Below are positions 1-6,778 of a DNA stretch of 64,000 nt, piece after piece. The translations under genes were made by a program, and so were the position numbers. The stretch is from NCBI RefSeq assembly GCF_014161445.1, contig NZ_JABBXA010000004.1, positions 1 to 64,000 on the forward strand, read 5' to 3'. This stretch comes from Microbispora sp. H13382. Its GTDB lineage: Bacteria > Actinomycetota > Actinomycetes > Streptosporangiales > Streptosporangiaceae. Below the pieces are notes generated by a model. That model was not told the origin of the DNA, made no database searches, and saw only the letters and a program-made list of their open reading frames with translations. Positions within the stretch are counted from its first letter, which is position 1. The number at the start of each line of letters is the position of its first letter.

Positions 1-2
1 AG

Positions 3-845
<843 letters not shown>

Positions 846-851
846 TCCCGG

Positions 852-2015
852 TCACCCCCGGCGTACGTAGGGCGGCGGGGGATTTCCGGCGGAGCGCGGG
901 CGCGGTACGCGCCCGCGCTGTCGTTCGTCACCGGACGGCGCCCCGGCGGAGGCCCCCACCGGCCTTCCGCGCATGACCTCGTCGCGCCGGTAGCGCGCGG
1001 GGAAGCCGTCGCCCCGGAGGCGGCGCGTGTGGAACGCGTGGAAGCGGCCGCGCCGCAGGCACGCATGGGAGAGGAACGCGGCGGCCGTCGCGGCGGTGAC
1101 CGCGGCCGCGGCCCCCGCGGGCACCCAGCCGAGCGCGACCGCGAGCCCGGCCGTCCCGGTGCCGGCCGAGACGCCGCACAGGGCGGGCGCGGCCTTCCGG
1201 GCCTGCCCGGACCGCCGCGGCCGGCGGGCGGCGTACGCCCCGGCCCCCACCACGGCCGCCAGCGCCGGCAGCAGCAGCCCGGCCGCGATCACGGCGGTGC
1301 CCCGCCCGGCCGTCAGCGCGGCGGCCGCGCAGGTCAGGACGAACCCGGCGAACAGCGAGCCGGACGGCCCGAGCCGGACTCTGCCCCGCGCCCTGCCGTA
1401 CGGGAGGGCGCCGAGGAACGCCCCGGCCGGGGCGGCCGCGAGCACCGCGAGGAACGGGTCGCCCAGCACGAGCGCCGTCCCGGCGAGGAACGCGCCGGTG
1501 ACGGCGGCGACCGCGGCCAGTGCGCCGCCGAGCCGGTCGAGCAGCCCGTACGCGTTGGTCATCGCGACGATCCACATGACGCTGACCGGCCCGTCGAGCC
1601 AGTCGCCCGTCAGCGTCACCTGCACGCCGCACAGCACGACCCCGCCCGCCGCCACCGACTCCACGATGAGCCGGGTGGCGAGTGGCAGGCTGCCGACGTC
1701 CGCGATGAGGCCGAGCAGCGCCACCGCCGCGGCGGCCAGCAGGACCGCGCTCACCCGCCGGTCCGGCAGGCCGAGGACCGCCGTCGCGGCGCCCGCCGTG
1801 GCCGCCGCCAGCGTCACCCCGCCCAGGTAGGGGACCGTACGGCGGACCGGGCGCAGCCCCACGGTGGCGAGCAGGCAGGCGGCGGCTCCCGCGAGCACGG
1901 GCGCCAGTGCTGGAATGGACGTCGGTGCCGGAATGGACGCCAGTGCTGGAATGGATGTCAGTGCCGGAATGGATGCCAGTGCTGGAATGGACGTCGGTGC
2001 GGGAACGGGCGTCAA
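852..2015 (-). CDS. WecA/MraY-like polyprenyl-phosphate glycosyltransferase homologue, active-site residues degenerate
   Basis: A polytopic membrane protein with about ten hydrophobic segments. The order of landmarks follows the polyprenyl-phosphate N-acetylhexosamine-1-phosphate transferase family: VPYLGG near the first loop, GLIADVGSLPL, MTNAYGLLDRLGG in place of the usual NxxNxxDGxDGLA, and LGPSGSLFAGF in place of LGDSGSLFLGF. The Asp of GDSGS is Pro, the second Asp of DGLDG is Gly, and the DxPxxRKxH motif is gone, so normal transferase activity is doubtful. I chose TTG at 2015: a GGAGG lies upstream and the start overlaps the TGA of the glycosyltransferase gene (TTGA). The first 30 residues are a hexapeptide repeat. 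It is co-transcribed with the GT4 gene, so a role in a cell-envelope glycan pathway is inferred. Confidence 0.7.
   Translation of the reverse strand: MTPVPAPTSIPALASIPALTSIPALASIPAPTSIPALAPVLAGAAACLLATVGLRPVRRTVPYLGGVTLAAATAGAATAVLGLPDRRVSAVLLAAAAVALLGLIADVGSLPLATRLIVESVAAGGVVLCGVQVTLTGDWLDGPVSVMWIVAMTNAYGLLDRLGGALAAVAAVTGAFLAGTALVLGDPFLAVLAAAPAGAFLGALPYGRARGRVRLGPSGSLFAGFVLTCAAAALTAGRGTAVIAAGLLLPALAAVVGAGAYAARRPRRSGQARKAAPALCGVSAGTGTAGLAVALGWVPAGAAAAVTAATAAAFLSHACLRRGRFHAFHTRRLRGDGFPARYRRDEVMRGRPVGASAGAPSGDERQRGRVPRPRSAGNPPPPYVRRG
893..919. terminator. Perfect 12-bp hairpin, terminator for the ABC gene
   Basis: The arms AGCGCGGGCGCG and CGCGCCCGCGCT pair perfectly around a GTA loop, 47 bases after the ABC-ATPase stop. 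There is no T-tract, as is common in actinomycetes. The hairpin sits inside the 3' end of the convergent membrane-protein gene. Confidence 0.6.
1903..2010. repeat. 18-bp tandem repeat, six copies, coding
   Basis: Six consecutive 18-bp units alternate between GCCAGTGCTGGAATGGAC-like and GTCGGTGCCGGAATGGAC-like sequence, giving a 36-bp higher-order period. On the minus strand they encode a Ser-Ile-Pro-Ala hexapeptide repeat just before the first membrane segment of the WecA-like protein. Unit length is a multiple of three, so copy-number change keeps the frame. Confidence 0.9.
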
Positions 2016-3181
2016 AGGCTCCCCACCTCCGACCGCGTCGCGCCGCGCAGCGCGCGGTAGAGGGCCTCGGTGTCGGCCACCAGCCGGTCCACGCAGAAAG
2101 CGCGCGCGGTCCACGCGCGGGCCGACTCGCCCATCCGCCGCGCCAGGCCGGGATCCACGAGCAGCCGTACGACGTGGTCGGCCATCTCGTCCGCGTCGGG
2201 TTCGGTCAGGAACCCGGTGCGGCGGTCCATGACGACCTCGGGGACGCTGCCGACCCGGGTGGCCACCACCGGCAGGCCCGCCATGCCGGCCTCCACGAGC
2301 GCGAGCGGCGTGCCCTCACTGTCGGAGGTGAGCAGCACCACGTCGGACGCGGCGTACACGGTCTCGACGTCCCGGCGCCACCCGAGCAGCCGGAAGGAGT
2401 CCCACATCGGCATGACGGCCCGCTCCACCTCCTCCTTCAGTTCGCCGCTGCCGCAGACGAGGAACCGGGCGCCGGGCAGCCGGGCGAGGACCGCCCTGGC
2501 CACCTCCGCGAGCCGGTCGGGCCGCTTGGCCTTCTTCAGCCGCCCCACGTACGCCACGACCGGCGCGTCGAGCGGGACGCCCAGCGCGGCGCGGGCCTGC
2601 GCGCGCTCGGGAAGCGGGCCGAGTCCGGCGCCGGGCGGGATCACGACGTACTGCTCGGGCCGGCCGACACCGGCGGCGAGGAGGTCGTCGCGCACCCGGG
2701 CGCCGACCGTGACGAGACGGTCGGTCATTTTTGCCAGCCGGCGCTCGATACGGAGGTAGACGGCCCGCCGGGGACGGGACAACTGCCCGTCGAGGAGGTG
2801 GCCGTGGTAGCTGTGCACCCGTGCCGCGCCGACACCCGACAGCCGCACCGCGAGGCGGCCGAGCGTGCCCGCCTTGGTGGTCCTGGTGTGCACGATGTGC
2901 GGCCTGAACTCGCGCATCGCGTTGGCCAGCCGGAACAGAGCCCGGTAGTCGTCGGCCGGCTTGATCGCGCGGCCGAGGCCCGGCACCCGGTGGACCGGGA
3001 TCGTCACGTCGCGAAGCTGCAGGTGGTCGCCTTCGCCGCCGTCGACGTATCCGGTGTACAGACGGTGGTCGAACTCCACCGCGCTGAGCCGCTCGCACAG
3101 CCCGGTGACCTGGGTGGCGGGACCGCTCACGTTCATCCGGGCGATTATCTCCATGACACGAATCCGGTCGTCCGGTTTCAT
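2012..3181 (-). CDS. Glycosyltransferase family 4 protein (GT-B fold)
   Basis: A 389-residue retaining GT4 enzyme that transfers a sugar from a nucleotide-sugar donor to an envelope or exopolysaccharide acceptor. The N-terminal half holds a glycine-poor acceptor-side Rossmann domain with HIVHTRTTKAG and the SYHGH segment. The C-terminal half shows the donor-side signature: AYVGRLKKAKRPD, then SDSEGTPLALVEAG with the E-x7-E pair near residues 283-291, followed by GLPVVATRVGSVPEVV. The start ATG is preceded by GGGAGGAG at good spacing. It is the first gene of a two-gene unit with the WecA-like membrane protein, and divergent from the UDP-sugar dehydrogenase homologue. That context points to polysaccharide assembly; donor and acceptor are unknown. 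Confidence 0.92.
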   Translation of the reverse strand: MKPDDRIRVMEIIARMNVSGPATQVTGLCERLSAVEFDHRLYTGYVDGGEGDHLQLRDVTIPVHRVPGLGRAIKPADDYRALFRLANAMREFRPHIVHTRTTKAGTLGRLAVRLSGVGAARVHSYHGHLLDGQLSRPRRAVYLRIERRLAKMTDRLVTVGARVRDDLLAAGVGRPEQYVVIPPGAGLGPLPERAQARAALGVPLDAPVVAYVGRLKKAKRPDRLAEVARAVLARLPGARFLVCGSGELKEEVERAVMPMWDSFRLLGWRRDVETVYAASDVVLLTSDSEGTPLALVEAGMAGLPVVATRVGSVPEVVMDRRTGFLTEPDADEMADHVVRLLVDPGLARRMGESARAWTARAFCVDRLVADTEALYRALRGATRSEVGSL

Positions 3182-3333
3182 GCTGGCTCCTCCCTGATCA
3201 TGTGGAGAAGCTAGCCCCTGGTCCCACCCCCGACGGGGTGCCCGGACGCCGCCGGAAGAGACTTTTCCCTATCCGTACCCAAGCCTTAAAGCGGTCCCGT
3301 CCGCCAATTCCGGGATGACGGCGGGGTCGCTCC

Positions 3334-3345
3334 TACAGTCGTAGC
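3334..3345 (+). promoter_or_regulatory. Leaderless-type -10 box TACAGT
   Basis: TACAGT is followed by 6 nt and then the GTG start of the UDP-sugar dehydrogenase homologue, with no Shine-Dalgarno sequence between. This geometry predicts a transcript that begins at or next to the start codon. Confidence 0.5.
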
Positions 3346-4584
3346 GTGGCGGAGAAGCTGGTGGTCGTGGGCCAGGACGGCGCCGGGCTGCCCCTGGCGA
3401 TGCGTGCCGTGGAGGCCGGGTTCCGCGTCGTCGGCCTCGACGAGGACGAGTGGCGGGTCAAGCGGCTGAACGCGGGGGAGCCCTGCGTCGAGGGAGTCGG
3501 CGCGGGCGCGCTGGCCGCCGCGCACGCCTCCGGCCGGTACGCGGCCGGCACCGACGCGGCCGACGCGTCCGGCTTCGACGTCTGTGTGCTCACCTCGCCC
3601 GTGCGGATGCGGAACGGCGCCCCCGACCTCGGCCCGCTCGGCGCGGCCGCCGGCCGGGTGGCCCCGTTCCTGCGGCCGGGGGCGACGGTGGTGCTGGAGG
3701 GCGTCGCCTACCCCGGCACCACGGAGGAGTTCGTACGGCCCCTGCTCGAACACGGATCGGGGCTGTGCGCGGGGGACGACTTCCACCTCGGCCACAGCCC
3801 GCACCGGGCCGCGCCGGGCAACCCGCGCTGGCGGCTCGGCAACACGCCCAAGGTCGTCTCGGGCATCGACGCCGCCTCGCTGCGGGCGGTGACGGACTTC
3901 TACGGCCGGCTGGTGCGGGAGACCGTCCCGGTCTCCTCGCCCCGGGTGTCCGAGCTGTGCGCCCTGCTGGAGAGCGCCCGCGCGCACGTCGACGCGGCCC
4001 TGGCGAACGAGCTGTCGATCTTCGCCGCTCACCTCGGCGTCGACGTGTGGGAGGCGGTCGAGGCCTCCGCCACCACGCCCTTCGCGCATGCCGCCGCGAC
4101 GCCCGGCCCCGGAGGTGAGGACCCCTGCCTGCCGCTCGACATGGCGTACCTGCCGTGGGGGATCCGGCGCGGGGTGGGACGGACCTTCCGCCTGGTGGAG
4201 GCGGCCAACGACGTCAACGCGCACATGCCGGCCCAGGTCGTGGACCGGCTGTGTCTCGCGCTCAACCGCAGGTGCCGCTCGATCAGGGGCAGCCGGATCC
4301 TGCTGCTCGGGCTGTCGCCGGTCGAGGTCGCCAAGACGCTGTGCCGGCTGGGCGCCCGGGTGCGGGCCGCCGACCCCCGGGCCGCGGACTGGGGCGCCCA
4401 CGACCTCGTCGTACCGGCCGGGGTCGAGGTCGTCGAGCCGGACGCCGCCGAGCTGGCGCGGGCGGACGCGGTCGTCGTGCTCGGCGGGCAGGACTGCTAC
4501 GACTACGACCTGGTCCAGCGGGCGAGCCGGTTCGTCTTCGACACCCGGGGCCGCTGCCGCGGGCCGAACGTCGAGCGCCTGTGA
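3346..4584 (+). CDS. UDP-glucose/GDP-mannose dehydrogenase family protein
   Basis: A 412-residue homologue of the NAD-dependent enzymes that oxidise UDP- or GDP-sugars to uronic acids in two steps. The N-terminal Rossmann motif appears as VVVGQDGAGLPLA, and the second strand ends in GLDEDEWRV. The catalytic cysteine is C261, in GPGGEDPCLPLD, matching the family GPGxGGxCxPxD signature. The C-terminal UDP-binding domain is recognisable (LLLGLSPVEVAKTL). It begins with GTG and no ribosome-binding site, behind a TACAGT box. The divergent GT4 and WecA-like genes suggest one polysaccharide pathway. The nucleotide-binding motif is looser than in typical Ugd or WecC enzymes, so substrate cannot be given. 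Confidence 0.85.
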   Translation: MAEKLVVVGQDGAGLPLAMRAVEAGFRVVGLDEDEWRVKRLNAGEPCVEGVGAGALAAAHASGRYAAGTDAADASGFDVCVLTSPVRMRNGAPDLGPLGAAAGRVAPFLRPGATVVLEGVAYPGTTEEFVRPLLEHGSGLCAGDDFHLGHSPHRAAPGNPRWRLGNTPKVVSGIDAASLRAVTDFYGRLVRETVPVSSPRVSELCALLESARAHVDAALANELSIFAAHLGVDVWEAVEASATTPFAHAAATPGPGGEDPCLPLDMAYLPWGIRRGVGRTFRLVEAANDVNAHMPAQVVDRLCLALNRRCRSIRGSRILLLGLSPVEVAKTLCRLGARVRAADPRAADWGAHDLVVPAGVEVVEPDAAELARADAVVVLGGQDCYDYDLVQRASRFVFDTRGRCRGPNVERL

Positions 4585-4585
4585 G

Positions 4586-5335
4586 TCAGCGATAGCGCAA
4601 CTTCGCCATGCGGCCGACCAGGTTGAGCGGCAGGAGCCTGGCCAGCGCCGCGACCGCCTTGTAGCGGGCCGACGGGACGCTCACCCAGGCCCCGCGGGCC
4701 AGGTCGCGCATGGCGCCGGCGGCGACGCGGTCGGCCGACAGCCACGCGAAGCGCGGCAGGCCGGACATGTCGAGCTCGGCCCGGTCGTGGAACTCGGTCC
4801 GCACGAATCCCGGGCACAGCGCCATCACCCGCACGCCGTGCCGGGCGACCGTGTTGGCCGCCGAGGCGCTGTAGTTCACCACCCATGCCTTGGAAGCGCT
4901 GTAGGTGCCGCCAGGCAGGAACGCCGCGACCGAGGCCACGTTGACGACCCCGCCCCGCCCCTTGGAGATCATGTACGGCAGGGCCGCCCGGGTCAGCCGC
5001 AGCACCGCCTCGCAGTGCAGCCGCAGCATCCGGACCTCGTCCTCCACGGGAGTGTCCAGGAAGCCGCCGTGGTGTCCGAACCCGGCGTTGTTGACCAGCA
5101 GGTCGATCCCGGAGCGCAGCCGCTCCTCGGCCGCCGTCATGCCCTCCTCGGTGGTGAGATCGGCGCGCAGCGGCTCGACCGGCACGCCGTACCGCTTGTG
5201 CAGGGCCTCGGCGGAGGCGGCGAGCCGCTCCTCGTCGCGGGCCAGCAGGACCAGGGAGAAGCCGTCGGCGGCCAGACGGCGCGCGAAGGCGGCGCCGATG
5301 CCGGCGGTCGCGCCGGTGATGAGTGCGGTGGGCAT
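4586..5335 (-). CDS. Short-chain dehydrogenase/reductase (SDR)
   Basis: A classical 249-residue SDR that would use NAD(P)H to reduce or oxidise a carbonyl or alcohol substrate in the cytoplasm. TGATAGIG (residues 7-14) is the cofactor loop, NNAG lies at 82-85, and the catalytic Ser135, Tyr145 and Lys149 (YSASK) are all present. The PGFVRTEF segment after the active site is typical of the family. LLARDEERL after the second strand, with an Arg at the strand end, favours NADP(H). The start ATG has no clear ribosome-binding site but is 6 nt from TACGCT. It converges on the upstream dehydrogenase gene with one base between stops. Substrate unknown. Confidence 0.9.
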   Translation of the reverse strand: MPTALITGATAGIGAAFARRLAADGFSLVLLARDEERLAASAEALHKRYGVPVEPLRADLTTEEGMTAAEERLRSGIDLLVNNAGFGHHGGFLDTPVEDEVRMLRLHCEAVLRLTRAALPYMISKGRGGVVNVASVAAFLPGGTYSASKAWVVNYSASAANTVARHGVRVMALCPGFVRTEFHDRAELDMSGLPRFAWLSADRVAAGAMRDLARGAWVSVPSARYKAVAALARLLPLNLVGRMAKLRYR

Positions 5336-5347
5336 GACGGCAGCGTA
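5336..5347 (-). promoter_or_regulatory. Leaderless-type -10 box TACGCT before the SDR gene
   Basis: On the minus strand TACGCT is followed by GCCGTC and then the ATG of the SDR gene. There is no Shine-Dalgarno sequence in the gap. Confidence 0.45.
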
Positions 5348-5386
5348 CCCACCGCACGGGTCGACTCGTCCGGCTCCGTAGCGGGG

Positions 5387-5713
5387 TCACAGCTCGGCGG
5401 TGCGGCTGATCAGCTCCTCGACCTGCGCGCTCAGGCGGGCGGCGCGGGGCCACCCGGCGTACAGGGTGAGGAACACGACCGTCTCGCGCAGCTCGGCCGG
5501 GGTCAGTTCGCCCGAGCGCAGGGCGGTGTCGAGATGCAGTGCGAGCATGTCGTCCATGTCCTGGCCGACGAGCAGGCCGAGCAGCAGCAACCGCCGTTCC
5601 CTGACCGTGAGGACCTGCCGGGACCACACCTCGGAGAACATGCGCTCCGCCGTCGAACCGAAGAAGCCGTCCGGCCCCTCGCCGGTGCCGTCCTCTTCGT
5701 AGACCTGCTTCAT
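5387..5713 (-). CDS. Carboxymuconolactone decarboxylase-like protein
   Basis: A small all-helical protein of 108 residues in the CMD/AhpD superfamily. The conserved block reads HLDTALRSGELTPAELRE, followed by the YAGWPRA segment, as in 4-carboxymuconolactone decarboxylase (gamma-CMD). There is no CxxC pair, so it is not an AhpD-type peroxidase. A GGAGG sits 3-4 bases before the ATG and supports this start. The gene lies 52 bases upstream of the SDR gene on the same strand, and the two may be co-transcribed. CMD-like genes beside SDRs are common and usually of unknown substrate; no protocatechuate pathway genes are present here, so the decarboxylase name should be read as a family label only. 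Confidence 0.82.
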   Translation of the reverse strand: MKQVYEEDGTGEGPDGFFGSTAERMFSEVWSRQVLTVRERRLLLLGLLVGQDMDDMLALHLDTALRSGELTPAELRETVVFLTLYAGWPRAARLSAQVEELISRTAEL

Positions 5714-6060
5714 GTCCTCCAGCCCCTCCCACGGCGATTCCTGACGTCATGCATCAAGTTGTCGTGTTCGAGGCAGTCAGGCGTTACATCGTCGGCCCAT
5801 CCGGCACGGCTGTTCGACGTGCCGCGTGCGCTTCCGGTGGTCGTCCGCTGGGTATCGCCAGAAAGCAGGAGTCCGTCGCCGCCGCCGGTCCGGTGCCGCG
5901 GGCGACCGGCAGTCGCGTTACCTCCATGTAACGAGAGGAATCAGAATTCGGAAAAGATTCGGTCTAGTTTTATGGCGCGTCGCCGACTTACCGTGAGATG
6001 TACAGGTGGAAAACGGGCACTACTACCTCGTAGACCCGCAAAAGCGGAGGTTGGGCCCTG
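5714..6060. other. 347-bp divergent intergenic region
   Basis: This gap separates the leftward CMD-like gene from the rightward lipoprotein/protease operon and contains no supportable gene. It holds the inverted repeat at 5916-5933, two direct ATTCGG elements 11 bp apart (5946-5951 and 5957-5962), and a TAGTTT box at 5965-5970. Together these look like a regulated promoter for the rightward operon. GC content is visibly lower between 5930 and 6050 than in the flanking genes. Confidence 0.5.
5916..5933. promoter_or_regulatory. Perfect inverted repeat CGTTAC-N6-GTAACG
   Basis: The six-base arms CGTTAC and GTAACG are perfect complements around CTCCAT. It sits in the divergent gap upstream of the lipoprotein/FtsH-like operon and is a plausible operator for a dimeric repressor. 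No regulator gene lies next to it. Confidence 0.4.
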
Positions 6061-6765
6061 GTGGAAAAACCGCGGGTAAGGGCCGGGGCGGTGGGCACGG
6101 TCGTGGGGGCGGCGATGGCCGCCTCCTTGCTGTCCGGCTGTGCCGGCCCCGAATACACGTACGTCCGCGACGACTCGGGCGGCACCTATTTCAAGGTCCC
6201 GGCGTCGTGGCGGCAGATCGACCAGAAGACGCTCGACGAGGCGGTCTACGGCGAGACGGAGTCGGCCGCCGCGCAGGTGCAGAAACAGCTGGTGTGGACG
6301 ACGGCGTTCGACGCCCACTCGCAGCCGGCAGCGGGGCATCTGCTGCACGGGTCGCCCGGAGCCGACGACCAGCCGTTCGTCTTCGCCAAAGTGGAGAAGC
6401 TCACGGAGGACGCGCAGAACGCGGTGTCGCTCAACCAGCTCCGCAACTCCGCCGGGCTCTACGTGGCCGTGCCGCAGGAGACGCGCAAGAAGATGGAGGA
6501 GGCCACGGCCTACAAGGGCTTCGAGTTGCTGGCCGACGAGGTCTTGCCCGTATCGGACGGCGTGCGCGGGGTGCGCAGCGTGTTCAACTACCGGCTGCTG
6601 GGGGGCCCGGTGCAGACCTTCGACGAGACCGCCTACCTGTCCGCCGACGGGACGACGGTCTCCACTCTCCTGATCCGCTGCTCGCCCGCGTGCTACCGCC
6701 AGCGGGCCGCCGAGATCGACACCGTCGTCAAGTCCTTCAAGGTCAAGCACCTCATCAATCCGTGA
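6061..6765 (+). CDS. Lipoprotein of unknown function, paired with the FtsH-like protease
   Basis: A 234-residue secreted lipoprotein. The N-terminus has basic residues, a hydrophobic stretch and the lipobox LLSGC, with Cys about residue 27 as the lipid anchor. The mature domain starts with YTYVRDDSGGTYFKVPASW and ends in a LIRCSPACY segment with a close Cys pair, which may form a disulfide outside the cell. I do not recognise a named domain. The GTG start follows GGAGG at a rather long spacing. The stop is 13 bases before the start of the FtsH-like AAA protease, so the two are very likely one operon and may act together at the membrane, for example as an accessory or substrate-presenting factor. 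That last point is inference. Confidence 0.8.
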   Translation: MEKPRVRAGAVGTVVGAAMAASLLSGCAGPEYTYVRDDSGGTYFKVPASWRQIDQKTLDEAVYGETESAAAQVQKQLVWTTAFDAHSQPAAGHLLHGSPGADDQPFVFAKVEKLTEDAQNAVSLNQLRNSAGLYVAVPQETRKKMEEATAYKGFELLADEVLPVSDGVRGVRSVFNYRLLGGPVQTFDETAYLSADGTTVSTLLIRCSPACYRQRAAEIDTVVKSFKVKHLINP

Positions 6766-6778
6766 AGGAGCCCCTCAC

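Noticed and set aside
1903..2010. Possible CRISPR-like array
   Set aside because: The 18-bp units are directly adjacent with no spacers and lie in frame in a coding region.
4088..6079. 663-codon plus-strand frame over the SDR and CMD-like genes
   Set aside because: It runs through two recognisable minus-strand genes and an intergenic region with no domain.
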